A stretch of DNA of 64,000 bases, from the NCBI RefSeq assembly GCF_002285495.1, contig NZ_CP016786.1, forward strand, positions 2,370,001-2,434,000, in the 5' to 3' direction. Positions within the stretch are counted from its first letter, which is position 1, and the number at the start of each line of letters is the position of its first letter. This document shows, one piece after another, positions 45,126-54,775 of the stretch. The position numbers and the translations under genes are program-made. This stretch comes from Clostridium isatidis (GTDB taxonomy: Bacteria > Bacillota > Clostridia > Clostridiales > Clostridiaceae). The notes beneath the pieces are model-generated. The model saw only the letters and a program-made list of their open reading frames with translations. It made no database searches and had not been told where the DNA came from.

Positions 45126-46301
45126 TTAAAGTAATTTCTTAATTTCTTCTACTTTATTTAACTTTTCCCAAGGTAAATCTAAATCATTTCTTCCAAAATG
45201 TCCATAAGCAGCTGTTTGTTTATAAATAGGTCTTCTTAAATCTAAATCTCTTATTATAGCACCTGGTCTTAAATCAAATACTTTTTCTACTATTGAAATT
45301 ATTTCTTCATCAGATTTCTTTCCTGTTCCAAAAGTATCTACTACTATTGATACTGGTTTCGCAACACCTATTGCATAAGCTAATTGGATTTCAAGCTTAT
45401 CTGCTATTCCTGCTGCTACTAAGTTCTTAGCCACCCATCTTGCTGCATAAGCGGCTGATCTATCAACCTTTGTTGGATCCTTTCCTGAGAAAGCTCCACC
45501 GCCATGTCTTCCATATCCACCATATGTGTCAACAATAATTTTTCTTCCTGTTAATCCACTATCTCCTTGAGGACCTCCAACAACAAATCTTCCTGTAGGA
45601 TTTATGAAATATTTTGTTTTATCATCTAATAATTCAGCAGGAACAACTACTTTAATTACATGTTCCATTAAATCTTCTTTAATCTTTTCTTGTGTTACAT
45701 CTTCACTATGTTGTGTTGATATTACAATAGTATCAACTCTAACTACTTTATTATCATCATACTCAACTGTAACTTGAGTTTTTCCATCAGGTCTTAAGTA
45801 ACTTAAAGTTCCGTTCTTTCTTACTTCTGATAATCTTCTAGAAAGTTTATGTGCTAATGATATAGGCATTGGCATATATTCTTCTGTTTCATTTGTTGCA
45901 AAACCAAACATCATCCCTTGATCTCCAGCCCCAACTGCTTCTACATCACCTTGTTCTCCTATTCTTGCTTCTAATGCCTTATCAACTCCCATTGCTATAT
46001 CTCCTGATTGTTCGTCAATAGAAGTTAAAACTGAACAAGTATCACAGTCAAAACCAAATTTTGCTCTATCATAACCAATTTCTCTTACTGTTTGTCTTAC
46101 TATTTTTGGAATATCAACATAACAACTAGTTGATATTTCTCCCATAACTAATACCATACCTGTGGTTACAGCTGTTTCACAAGCAACTCTTGCCGTAGGA
46201 TCTTGTGCTAAAATACTGTCTAATACTGCATCGGATATTTGATCACAAATTTTATCTGGATGTCCTTCTGTAACTGATTCAGATGTAAATAATCTTTTCA
46301 T
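45126..46301 (-). CDS. metK: S-adenosylmethionine synthetase
   Basis: 391 residues, normal length. Signatures are LFTSESVTEGHPDKICDQISD at the start, GAGDQGMMFGFATNET near 115 and GGGAFSGKDPTKVDRSAAYAAR near 260. It makes SAM from methionine and ATP. Expression is under a SAM-I riboswitch with terminator directly upstream, so high SAM should turn the gene off. AAAGGAGAG precedes the ATG. Confidence 0.97.
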   Translation of the reverse strand: MKRLFTSESVTEGHPDKICDQISDAVLDSILAQDPTARVACETAVTTGMVLVMGEISTSCYVDIPKIVRQTVREIGYDRAKFGFDCDTCSVLTSIDEQSGDIAMGVDKALEARIGEQGDVEAVGAGDQGMMFGFATNETEEYMPMPISLAHKLSRRLSEVRKNGTLSYLRPDGKTQVTVEYDDNKVVRVDTIVISTQHSEDVTQEKIKEDLMEHVIKVVVPAELLDDKTKYFINPTGRFVVGGPQGDSGLTGRKIIVDTYGGYGRHGGGAFSGKDPTKVDRSAAYAARWVAKNLVAAGIADKLEIQLAYAIGVAKPVSIVVDTFGTGKKSDEEIISIVEKVFDLRPGAIIRDLDLRRPIYKQTAAYGHFGRNDLDLPWEKLNKVEEIKKLL

Positions 46302-46361
46302 GATATTCTCTCCTTTCTTTTATTTGATATTAATTCTAAAAAGATTCATATAAAAGAAAAA

Positions 46362-46384
46362 AATCTCTTCGACAAGAAGAGATT
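46362..46384 (-). terminator. SAM riboswitch expression-platform terminator
   Basis: AATCTCTTC / GAAGAGATT with a 5-base loop and TTTTTTT tail on the minus strand, between the aptamer and the metK ribosome site. Confidence 0.85.
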
Positions 46385-46398
46385 AAATAACTATATAT

Positions 46399-46503
46399 CT
46401 TCTTATCTTGCAAAATTAATTGCAGGAATTGGCACCACACTTTTATTAAAGCAGGTTGCCGGGTTTCACAGGGCCCTTTTCCCTCCACCTCTCTTGATAA
46501 GAA
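46399..46503 (-). promoter_or_regulatory. SAM-I (S-box) riboswitch of metK
   Basis: Minus-strand motifs in order are TTATCAAGAGAGGTGGAGGG, GGGCCCTGTGAAACCCGGCA, ACCTGC...GTGGTGCCAATTCC and the closing GATAAG that pairs with CTTATC. These match the SAM-I aptamer core. Confidence 0.96.
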
Positions 46504-46556
46504 TTAATATCAAATTTTCTTTTTAGATTTTATCATTTATAGCTATAATAGTCAAC

Positions 46557-46587
46557 AAAAAAAGACAAGGTTCTCTTGTCTTTTTTT
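46557..46587 (-). terminator. Terminator of the tRNA cluster
   Basis: AAAAAAAGACAAG / CTTGTCTTTTTTT with a 5-base loop. It directly abuts the CCA end of the last tRNA. Confidence 0.85.
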
Positions 46588-46672
46588 GGTGGGGGAGGAC
46601 GGATTCGAACCATCGAAACGATAACGTAACAGATTTACAGTCTGCCCCCTTTGGCCACTCGGGAACTCCCCC
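46587..46672 (-). tRNA. tRNA-Tyr(GTA), last gene of the cluster
   Basis: 86 bases with encoded CCA and a long variable arm as expected for bacterial tRNA-Tyr. The acceptor stem is GGGGGAG / CTCCCCC and the anticodon loop is CTGTAAA (GTA). Confidence 0.95.
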
Positions 46673-46677
46673 ATATA

Positions 46678-46752
46678 TGGAGCTGGCAATAGGACTCGAA
46701 CCTACAACCTGCTGATTACAAGTCAGCTGCTCTACCATTGAGCCATGCCAGC
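46678..46752 (-). tRNA. tRNA-Thr(TGT), copy 1
   Basis: 75 bases with encoded CCA, acceptor GCTGGCA / TGCCAGC, anticodon loop CTTGTAA (TGT). Identical to the second copy; it sits five bases (ATATA) before a tRNA-Tyr in both units. Confidence 0.95.
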
Positions 46753-46771
46753 ATATTTTTAAAAGATTTAT

Positions 46772-46847
46772 TGGTGGAAACAACAGGGATCGAACCTGTG
46801 ACCCCCTGCTTGTAAGGCAGGTGCTCTCCCAGCTGAGCTATGCTTCC
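46772..46847 (-). tRNA. tRNA-Val(TAC)
   Basis: 76 bases with encoded CCA, acceptor GGAAGCA / TGTTTCC (one G-U), anticodon loop CTTACAA (TAC), T loop GGTTCGATCC. Confidence 0.95.
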
Positions 46848-46863
46848 ATATTAAAATAATTTG

Positions 46864-46949
46864 TGGTGGAGGAGGATGGATTCGAACCATCGAAACGATA
46901 ACGTAACAGATTTACAGTCTGCCCCCTTTGGCCACTCGGGAACTCCTCC
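46864..46949 (-). tRNA. tRNA-Tyr(GTA), variant copy
   Basis: 86 bases with encoded CCA and anticodon GTA. It differs from the other two Tyr genes by GGAGGAG / CTCCTCC in the acceptor stem and an A in place of G in the T stem; all changes keep pairing. Confidence 0.95.
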
Positions 46950-46954
46950 ATATA

Positions 46955-47029
46955 TGGAGCTGGCAATAGGACTCGAACCTACAACCTGCTGATTACAAGT
47001 CAGCTGCTCTACCATTGAGCCATGCCAGC
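46955..47029 (-). tRNA. tRNA-Thr(TGT), copy 2
   Basis: 75 bases with encoded CCA and anticodon TGT. The sequence is identical to copy 1. Confidence 0.95.
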
Positions 47030-47054
47030 ATATTCTTAATTTTAATGAATTTTA

Positions 47055-47140
47055 TGGTGGGGGAGGACGGATTCGAACCATCGAAACGATAACGTAACAG
47101 ATTTACAGTCTGCCCCCTTTGGCCACTCGGGAACTCCCCC
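47055..47140 (-). tRNA. tRNA-Tyr(GTA), first gene of the cluster
   Basis: 86 bases with encoded CCA. It has the same acceptor and T stems as the last tRNA-Tyr of the cluster. Anticodon GTA. Confidence 0.95.
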
Positions 47141-47311
47141 ATGTAAATTCATTAATTTGTCAAATAAACTTTCGTCTCCTCGACTAACAATAGTTAGTAT
47201 ATATTTATTGTCTTTATATTTCAAGTTTGGTTTTTACGCTTTTAAAGAAATTAACTTTACCTATTATTTTTTTTCTTCGTTTTTCTTTAAATTAATACCA
47301 TGAGCATTTTT

Positions 47312-47752
47312 TTATATATTATTCTGTATTTCTTCTAGTTTAATGTAGTCTCCTAATATATCTTTAAACTCCTGATAATTTTCTTTTGACATTCTCTTCT
47401 CTAATAAGCCAAAACCTTTAGTAATGTTTTCAATATTATTTATATCTGCAAAATAATTATTTATCTTTATAATATCAACTATAGATAAATTTTTTATTAA
47501 AACATTAAGTTTATCTCTTTTTTCTTGAGAAAGATTGCTTATCTTTGAGAATGTTCCCTCCCTAGGATTTAAATTATCAATTATATACATATTATTTTCT
47601 TCATAATTATTATTTAAATGTTCATATTCAGTAACTATTATATTATCACTTATTGCATCTATACTCTTTAGTGGTTCCCATATTAGTAAAAAATAAATTG
47701 GTATAGCAGCACTTATTATAACAGTTAGCGAATAAATTATTACTTTTTTCAT
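47312..47752 (-). CDS. Membrane-anchored protein of unknown function
   Basis: 146 residues. An N-terminal helix (about 5-25: IIYSLTVIISAAIPIYFLLIW) is followed by a charged soluble domain rich in Asn, Lys and Glu (LNVLIKNLSIVDIIKINNYFADI, YQEFKDILGDYIKLEEI) that looks alpha-helical. The helix has no lipobox and no clear cleavage site, so it is probably an inner-membrane anchor with an outside domain. It is upstream of the tRNA cluster on the same strand and divergent from the YyaC gene. I do not recognise a family. Confidence 0.55.
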   Translation of the reverse strand: MKKVIIYSLTVIISAAIPIYFLLIWEPLKSIDAISDNIIVTEYEHLNNNYEENNMYIIDNLNPREGTFSKISNLSQEKRDKLNVLIKNLSIVDIIKINNYFADINNIENITKGFGLLEKRMSKENYQEFKDILGDYIKLEEIQNNI

Positions 47753-47857
47753 TAATTTTCATCTCCCTTCATTTAATTAATTTCCATTTTTATTAATTTT
47801 ATACATATGATAATATTGTTTGTTCAACATACATATATTTCTATGGGGGTGAAGTTT

Positions 47858-48400
47858 TTGAAAAGCAAATTTTTATACAATTCATTTAATTCTCATATTG
47901 AAATGGCTAAATTGATAAAAAATTTTATAAAAAAAAATACTATTATAGTATGTATAGGAACAGATAAGTGCATCATAGACTGCTTAGGACCCTTAGTTGG
48001 AACTATTTTAAAAGAGAAAAATATAGAACTTCCTGTTTACGGAACAATTCAAAATCCAATTCATGCTGCAAATCTGAAAAGTAAATTAAGAGAGATTATG
48101 AAAATTCACCCCAATTCTTTTATCATTGGAATAGATGCCTGTCTTGGAGAACCTGAAGCAATAGGTGAAATCCATGTTAGAGATTATCCAATTCACCCTG
48201 GAAAGGGTGTAGGGAAAATTCTACCTGAAGTAGGTAATGTATCTATTGTAGGTATAATTGATAGTAATGAACATTCTAATTTTATACACATTCATACTGT
48301 TAGACTTAATTTTGTATTTGAAATGGCTTATGTTATATCTAATGCAATATTAGAAGCATACAACAACTTTAATAAAGAAAATAAAAAACAAAATATATGA
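47858..48400 (+). CDS. yyaC: YyaC-family spore protease-like protein (DUF1256)
   Basis: 180 residues from TTG 47858, chosen because GGGGGTGA ends five bases upstream; ATG 47843 overlaps that site. Core motifs are IVCIGTDKCIIDCLGPLVG near 28-46, VYGTIQNPIHAANL and IIGIDACLGEPEAIGEIHVRDYPIHPGKGVGK, typical of YyaC/GPR-related proteins. The fold is shared with the GPR germination protease, but activity of YyaC itself is not shown in the literature I know. It is expressed during sporulation in Bacillus. Its stop codon lies in the terminator stem. Confidence 0.85.
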   Translation: MKSKFLYNSFNSHIEMAKLIKNFIKKNTIIVCIGTDKCIIDCLGPLVGTILKEKNIELPVYGTIQNPIHAANLKSKLREIMKIHPNSFIIGIDACLGEPEAIGEIHVRDYPIHPGKGVGKILPEVGNVSIVGIIDSNEHSNFIHIHTVRLNFVFEMAYVISNAILEAYNNFNKENKKQNI

Positions 48401-48421
48401 GGCTGTCTATGACAGCCTCAT
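48397..48421 (+). terminator. Terminator of the YyaC gene
   Basis: ATGAGGCTGTC / GACAGCCTCAT, 3-base loop, TTTTT tail. It includes the yyaC stop codon. Confidence 0.85.
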
Positions 48422-48471
48422 TTTTATAAAGTTGAATTTAATTGTTTTTTATATGTGAATATTTTAATTTA

Positions 48472-49509
48472 TTATTCTTCTATTAAGTCAATTTGTCTAT
48501 CTGAAAAATCTATATCTATCTTATCCAAATATGATAAAACCTTACCTGTTCCTTCTGCTACTGCTTCTATTGAATTAGGAGCTACTTCAGCACAAACGCC
48601 GGTTTCATGTTCTATTAATTTGTCTAATCCATTTAATAAAGCTCCTCCACCAGTCATAACAATTCCTTTTTCAATTATATCAGCAGCTAATTCAGGCGGT
48701 GTTTTTTCCAAAACTAATTTAACGTTATCAACTATCAATGAAACAGCTTCTCTTAATGCTTCATTAATTTCTGCTGATGATATCATAACCTCATCTGGTA
48801 ATCCAGTAATTAAATTTCTTCCCTTAACTGTTGCAGTCTCATCTTTTGATCCATTAAACGCTGAACCTATATTAATCTTTAATTCTTCTGCTGTTTTTTC
48901 ACCAATCATTATCTTATATTTATTTCTAACATATTTTATTATTGCATCATCAAAAGTATCTCCAGCAACTTTAATTGATGATCTTACAACTACTCCACCT
49001 AAGGAAATTACGGCAATATCAGTTGTTCCTCCTCCGATATCGACTACCATTGAACCACTAGGTTTAGTGATATCTAATCCAGCCCCAATTGCAGCCGCAA
49101 GAGGCTCTTCTATTAAATGTACCTTTTTAGCACCTGTATTTCTTGCTGCATCTATTACCGCTCTTTTTTCAACTTCTGTTGCCTGTGAAGGTACACATAT
49201 CATTACTTTAGGAGCTGTAAATTTACTTTTGCCATAGGCCTTTCTTATGAATTCTTTTAACATTCTTTCAGTTATATCATAATCAGATATAACCCCATCC
49301 CTTAATGGCCTAACTGCAATAATATTACCCGGTGTTCTACCAATCATTCTTCTTGCTTCTTCGCCTACAGCAAGTACCTTATTATTATTCTTGTTAATTG
49401 CAACTACTGAAGGTTCCTTTAAAATTATTCCTTTTCCTTTAGCATAAACTAAAACAGTTGCTGTTCCTAAATCTATGCCTAAATCACTCCTTTGTTTCCA
49501 AAACCACAT
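48472..49509 (-). CDS. mbl: MreB/Mbl actin-like cell-shape protein
   Basis: 345 residues. Actin-fold motifs are DLGIDLGTATVLVYAKGKG (phosphate 1), VVDIGGGTTDIAVISLGG near 155 (phosphate 2) and GIVMTGGGALLNGLDKLI near 290 (adenosine). The short amphipathic start MWFWKQR would bind membrane. Location just after spoIIID matches Bacillus mbl rather than mreB, which sits beside mreC. It organises cell-wall synthesis along the cylinder. Confidence 0.92.
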   Translation of the reverse strand: MWFWKQRSDLGIDLGTATVLVYAKGKGIILKEPSVVAINKNNNKVLAVGEEARRMIGRTPGNIIAVRPLRDGVISDYDITERMLKEFIRKAYGKSKFTAPKVMICVPSQATEVEKRAVIDAARNTGAKKVHLIEEPLAAAIGAGLDITKPSGSMVVDIGGGTTDIAVISLGGVVVRSSIKVAGDTFDDAIIKYVRNKYKIMIGEKTAEELKINIGSAFNGSKDETATVKGRNLITGLPDEVMISSAEINEALREAVSLIVDNVKLVLEKTPPELAADIIEKGIVMTGGGALLNGLDKLIEHETGVCAEVAPNSIEAVAEGTGKVLSYLDKIDIDFSDRQIDLIEE

Positions 49510-49617
49510 TTATATTTCACTCCTAATCTTTCAAAGTTAAATAATTTTTACAATTTTCGTCCTAATTTTTATTATATATGGATTATGGCAAACCTTCAAT
49601 ATATTTGCATTTTTTTA

Positions 49618-49869
49618 TTACTTTACAGCTTTATATTTAGCTTGAGTAGCTTTTCCACCTCTTATATGACGCTCAGCTTTATTTAGTTCTAAGATAGAAT
49701 GAGTTTGTTTTGCAATTGCTGGATTTATTTTAGGAAGTCTTTCTGTCATATCTTTATGTATGGTGCTTTTGCTTACTCCAAATACTTTTGCTGTTTTTCT
49801 AATTGTGTCTTTAGATTCTATAATATATCTTGCTACTTCTAATACTCTTTCTTCTATATAATCTTTCAA
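49618..49869 (-). CDS. spoIIID: Sporulation regulator SpoIIID
   Basis: 83 residues, as in Bacillus. The helix-turn-helix TIRKTAKVFGVSKSTIHKDMTERL (about 22-45) is followed by a basic C-terminal region (IRGGKATQAKYKAVK). It is a mother-cell DNA-binding protein that modulates sigma-E and sigma-K regulons. It lies between spoIIQ and mbl, a conserved order. TCCAAGGGAGGTAA-type ribosome site. Confidence 0.96.
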   Translation of the reverse strand: MKDYIEERVLEVARYIIESKDTIRKTAKVFGVSKSTIHKDMTERLPKINPAIAKQTHSILELNKAERHIRGGKATQAKYKAVK

Positions 49870-49920
49870 AATTTTTACCTCCCTTGGATAAATAATTAAT
49901 ATGCGACCACAACTTTATTG

Positions 49921-49951
49921 ATTCATCAGCCAAAAATAATGGCTGATGAAT
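49921..49951 (+). terminator. Plus-strand oriented terminator between spoIIQ and spoIIID
   Basis: ATTCATCAGCCA / TGGCTGATGAAT with a 7-base loop and a TTTTTTT tail on the plus strand only. On the minus strand, where the genes run, the tail is TCAATAAAG and termination would be weak. See findings. Confidence 0.55.
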
Positions 49952-49958
49952 TTTTTTA

Positions 49959-50690
49959 TTATTGATTTAATGTGAAATATGCTGTTGGATCTAAATCTTT
50001 ACCATTTGAATCAAATACTTGCAAATTTAAATGTTCACCAAATTCCTCATTAGTAAATATTTTTGAAGTATTTCCAACTGTTCCAATAACAGTTTCTTCA
50101 GTTACTTTATCTCCAACATTAACCCTTGTATCTTGAGATAGATTTGAATATTTAGTATATAGTCCATTTGCATGAGCAATTACTATATATGTTCCATCTT
50201 CTACTTTATTTCCAACTTCTTTAACTTCACCTTCAGCGGCAGCTTTAACCTCTGTTCCAACACTAGCTCTTATATCTATTCCTCTAATATTTCTAAGAGT
50301 TCCATCAGCTAACTGTTGTGGTTTTGGATAAGTATATTCCCTTGAAATTTCACCTTCTAATGGATTATTAAATACAACCTCATAGTTTGTTCCAGCTGAA
50401 ACATTTAAATCATCTCCTGAAGCTAATTCTTCAGTAGTATTTTCTGCTAGTTCTTCATTAGATTCATTTTCAACTCTATCTGCATTTTGTTTTTGAATCT
50501 CAGAAGTTGTTCTATCTTCAATATTTAAACTGAATTCATCCTCAACTTTAGAAGATTCATTTAAAGCATTATTTTTTCTAACTGTAACAACAGTAACTGT
50601 TGCAATAATACATAAACAAAGGAATAGTACTAAATAAAAGCCCTCCTTTCTAAAGAAGTTTTTTATTTTGTCTTTTTTTATTTGGTCCAT
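49959..50690 (-). CDS. spoIIQ: SpoIIQ-like forespore protein with LytM fold
   Basis: 243 residues. One transmembrane helix near 18-40, a Glu- and Asn-rich linker, then an M23/LytM domain near 105-235. It should cross the forespore membrane and pair with SpoIIIAH across the intermembrane space. Catalytic positions are changed: the HxGxD motif reads IRGID (the His is Ile) and the HxH motif reads HLN (the second His is Asn), so it is probably not an active endopeptidase, as in Bacillus. It lies downstream of spoIID in the usual order. AAAGGAGGTG precedes the ATG. Confidence 0.9.
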   Translation of the reverse strand: MDQIKKDKIKNFFRKEGFYLVLFLCLCIIATVTVVTVRKNNALNESSKVEDEFSLNIEDRTTSEIQKQNADRVENESNEELAENTTEELASGDDLNVSAGTNYEVVFNNPLEGEISREYTYPKPQQLADGTLRNIRGIDIRASVGTEVKAAAEGEVKEVGNKVEDGTYIVIAHANGLYTKYSNLSQDTRVNVGDKVTEETVIGTVGNTSKIFTNEEFGEHLNLQVFDSNGKDLDPTAYFTLNQ

Positions 50691-50915
50691 ATCAACACCT
50701 CCTTTTTGTATTCTTGCCCTTTATTTCAAATTAATTCAATTGCAAAAAAAATTGTTTTCAACAATTTTCTACAAGATTTAACATTAAAGATAATAACCAA
50801 GTTTTTAACGATTACATTTTAATTCTTGTCCAAATATAAAAAATTATTCATAATTTGTTATTTTTCTTATTTTTTAATTACTAAATCCAATATTCATCAA
50901 TAATATAGCTAATAA

Positions 50916-50947
50916 AAAATGGAACTGCTTAATACCAGTTCCATTTT
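50916..50947 (-). terminator. Terminator of spoIID
   Basis: AAAATGGAACTG / CAGTTCCATTTT with an 8-base loop; on the minus strand the tail is TTTTATTAG. The rest of the 290-base gap to spoIIQ shows only AT-rich sequence. Confidence 0.75.
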
Positions 50948-50980
50948 GATTTAATATTCATATGAAAATTTCTTTTAATA

Positions 50981-52021
50981 TTAATTAAAATTAAGTCGTT
51001 TTATATCAACTCCAGTATAATAATGTTTAAGTATTTCATCATAGCTCTTACCTTCAGCAGCCATAACATTTGCCCCCCATTGGCTCATTCCTACTCCATG
51101 ACCATAGCCTTTACAATTAAACACAATTTTATCATCTGTTATTGAAATTTCAAAATTTGCTGAACTTAATCCAAGGGCTAATCTAAATTCTAATCCTCTG
51201 ATAACTTTATTTCCTAATCTTATTTCTTTCACACCACCAGCTTCACTTCTACTTAATATTTCTATATTATTATTTATATTAGAAGCTTCTATCGCTGCAT
51301 CTGGGTATTTTTCATTTATTTTTGATACAAACTCACTTATATTAAAAGAAAATTCTGTTTTATATTTTGGAGCTATTTCTTCCCCCTTACTTTCCTTTGA
51401 TACCAAGTATGGAATATCTCCTGAGAATACATCTATTGAATTTTCTGTCCTCCCAGAGCTTGTAGAAAAAAATTGAGGATATTTTACTAATTCATTATTG
51501 TAAGTTAAAACTTCTCCCTTAGTTTCCTCCACAGCATCAGAAATCTTATTCCAATATTCCTCACCAGCTTCTCCCCATTTTTCTATTCTTTTTTCTTTAA
51601 CTATATATACCTGGCAATGGGTTGTATCACATACAATTCCCCCATTTGCATTAGGACATGGATTTAACATTTTTGCAACAACAAAAGTTCTTGCTGCAAC
51701 AGCCTGTGCTTTTAATGCTTCTAAATTAAAGCTAACTGGCATTTCTCCAGAAACTACGCTTTTAACATATTCCTCTAATGGAACTTCTTTTATTTCATTG
51801 CTCTCGGTGATATGCACCTTTACTATTTCATTTCCATCTATAGTTATAACATTGTTTTCTTCTGAATTTTTATTTTGTTCCTCTTGAATATTCTTTGCAT
51901 TTGCAGCTATTGCAGCTGGCTTAATTATAAGGATTGGTATAATAATCATAAGTACTAATACTAATGTACTAAAAATAATAAGGGATGCTAAATTTTTATT
52001 AATATTAAACTTCCTTTTCAT
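50981..52021 (-). CDS. spoIID: Stage II sporulation protein D (peptidoglycan lytic)
   Basis: 346 residues. An N-terminal transmembrane helix (about 13-36) precedes the SpoIID/LytB domain: EYVKSVVSGEMPVSFNLEALKAQAVAARTF near 86-115, including the catalytic Glu of SGEMP, and the C-terminal GYGHGVGMSQWGANVMAAEG near 310. It degrades septal peptidoglycan glycan strands during engulfment with SpoIIM and SpoIIP. It follows murA in the standard order. Confidence 0.95.
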   Translation of the reverse strand: MKRKFNINKNLASLIIFSTLVLVLMIIIPILIIKPAAIAANAKNIQEEQNKNSEENNVITIDGNEIVKVHITESNEIKEVPLEEYVKSVVSGEMPVSFNLEALKAQAVAARTFVVAKMLNPCPNANGGIVCDTTHCQVYIVKEKRIEKWGEAGEEYWNKISDAVEETKGEVLTYNNELVKYPQFFSTSSGRTENSIDVFSGDIPYLVSKESKGEEIAPKYKTEFSFNISEFVSKINEKYPDAAIEASNINNNIEILSRSEAGGVKEIRLGNKVIRGLEFRLALGLSSANFEISITDDKIVFNCKGYGHGVGMSQWGANVMAAEGKSYDEILKHYYTGVDIKRLNFN

Positions 52022-52136
52022 AATAATTCTCCTTAAGCTAATTTTAATTTTTAGCTTTTTAGCTACAATTAATTATATGTATTTTTTTCTTTATTATACT
52101 TTATTTTCCTATTTTTATGTAAAGTTATTCCAAAAT

Positions 52137-52165
52137 AAAAAACTTAGATTTACTCTAAGTTTTTT
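52137..52165 (-). terminator. Terminator of murA
   Basis: AAAAAACTTAGA / TCTAAGTTTTTT with a 5-base loop, just after the murA stop. Confidence 0.8.
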
Positions 52166-52178
52166 ATTATATGGATAT

Positions 52179-53444
<1,266 letters not shown>

Positions 53445-53465
53445 ATTGTCCTCCACTATGAATTA

Positions 53466-54107
53466 TTAGTATGTTACGAATATAACTGGTGTTCCTATAA
53501 TTAAATATTCTCCTTTAGCATATTGCATATAACCAACATTAATTTTAGTTTTATCCTTTAATATTCCCTTTCCTATAATTCCATTTTCTACTTCTAAAAA
53601 CTCTTCATTTTTCATATAATTTCTTATAATTTCCTTTGTATCATCTTTCTCTTCTTCTATTATTTTTAACTTTACAAAGTCAAAATATTTCACTTTTTCT
53701 TTTTTATTATTTATAATTTCTGCCAATATATTTCTTATTTCCATTACTTCAATATTTTTGTTTTTATTTAGATAATCAATTCTAATATAGCTTGTATCAT
53801 TTTTATTCCAAAAAACTGCTTTTACTTCTTTACATTCATCGCTATATTCAATACTATTATCTAATAAATTAATATTTTCTCCAAAAATTTTTATAAAATC
53901 ATTTTTTACAAGATCATATTCTGCATTAATATTATTTTTTGTAGTATATTCTACTCTGACTCCATTTTCTAAAAAATTATCTGCTTTTATTAGCTCTGTT
54001 GTTAATTTATTAAATTCATCTATATTTTTATCTTGATTAGGTATTGCTCCAATAATTAAAAAAGAAACTACAATAATAAATGAAATTATTATTAATAATT
54101 TTTTCAT
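53466..54107 (-). CDS. ywmB: YwmB family protein (DUF1779)
   Basis: 213 residues. A signal peptide or anchor (about 3-22) is followed by a mixed alpha/beta region ending KINVGYMQYAKGEYLIIGTPVIFVTY. The family is defined in Bacillus by YwmB, whose TATA-box-protein-like fold is known but whose function is not. Position directly before murA supports the assignment; sequence similarity alone is weak. It shares an operon direction with murA, 21 bases apart. Confidence 0.7.
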   Translation of the reverse strand: MKKLLIIISFIIVVSFLIIGAIPNQDKNIDEFNKLTTELIKADNFLENGVRVEYTTKNNINAEYDLVKNDFIKIFGENINLLDNSIEYSDECKEVKAVFWNKNDTSYIRIDYLNKNKNIEVMEIRNILAEIINNKKEKVKYFDFVKLKIIEEEKDDTKEIIRNYMKNEEFLEVENGIIGKGILKDKTKINVGYMQYAKGEYLIIGTPVIFVTY

Positions 54108-54257
54108 TCTGCTTCCCTGCCTTTCTTTTTTAATTATTGTCCTACTAAATTTTTTTATTCAATAATTGCAGCTATAATATAATATATTTAATAAGTTGAA
54201 ATTTGTGAATAAATGTCAGAAGCAATTCGGTCAATGGAAAATATTCTAAAAATAAAA

Positions 54258-54285
54258 AAATGTGAGTCATTCATGACTCACATTT
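54258..54285 (-). terminator. Terminator of the atp operon
   Basis: AAATGTGAGTCAT / ATGACTCACATTT with a 2-base loop and TTTTATTTTTAG on the minus strand. Between it and atpC (54300-54360) lie repeat-like fragments including AATTCAGCAAAGCTGAATTC. Confidence 0.8.
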
Positions 54286-54360
54286 ATAAAATATCTATAA
54301 TCCTCATAATTCAGCAAAGCTGAATTCTCTCCTCAACTGAAAATTGATTTCCGCTCCTAA

Positions 54361-54759
54361 CTACTTATTACTTGTATTAAGTCTTGCATTTGCTCTTGCA
54401 AGAGATCTTTTTGCTCTTTCTATATCTATATTAACAGCTTTTTTAATTCTTTCTTCCGCTCTTTTTTTAGAATTCTCTGCTCTTATTACATCTATCTCAG
54501 AAGATCTTTCAAAAGCATCACAGCAAAATTTTAAGACATTATCTTTAAAATATATTATCCCTGAAGATGTAAAGAAATTTTCTCTTTTTTCTCCAGATTT
54601 TATAATAGTTGTTGTTGGAATAGTACTAACTATTATTGCTGCATGATCTGCTTGAAATTCAATTTCTCCATCTTCTAAGACAGTTGTTAAACTTTCTACC
54701 TCTGCTATAAAAGGTTCTTTCCCAGGAGATATAATATTAACAGTAAAAGTATTACTCAT
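54361..54759 (-). CDS. atpC: ATP synthase epsilon subunit
   Basis: 132 residues. A beta-sandwich N-terminal domain (INIISPGKEPFIAEVESLTTVLEDGEIEFQADHAAII) and a helical hairpin C-terminus (RAENSKKRAEERIKKAVN). Part of the F1 rotor stalk and an inhibitor of ATP hydrolysis. Last gene of the operon, 16 bases after atpD. Confidence 0.94.
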   Translation of the reverse strand: MSNTFTVNIISPGKEPFIAEVESLTTVLEDGEIEFQADHAAIIVSTIPTTTIIKSGEKRENFFTSSGIIYFKDNVLKFCCDAFERSSEIDVIRAENSKKRAEERIKKAVNIDIERAKRSLARANARLNTSNK

Positions 54760-54775
54760 TATTTTTCATCTCCTA

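Noticed and set aside
46523..46783. Minus-strand reading frame within the tRNA cluster
   Set aside because: It is made of tRNA-Tyr and tRNA-Thr sequence; the repeated WPKGADCKSVTLSFRWFES string is translated tRNA.
48455..49237. Plus-strand 260-codon reading frame opposite mbl
   Set aside because: It lies antisense to the well-conserved mbl gene, is Ser/Thr/Pro rich as typical of shadow frames, and has no ribosome site.
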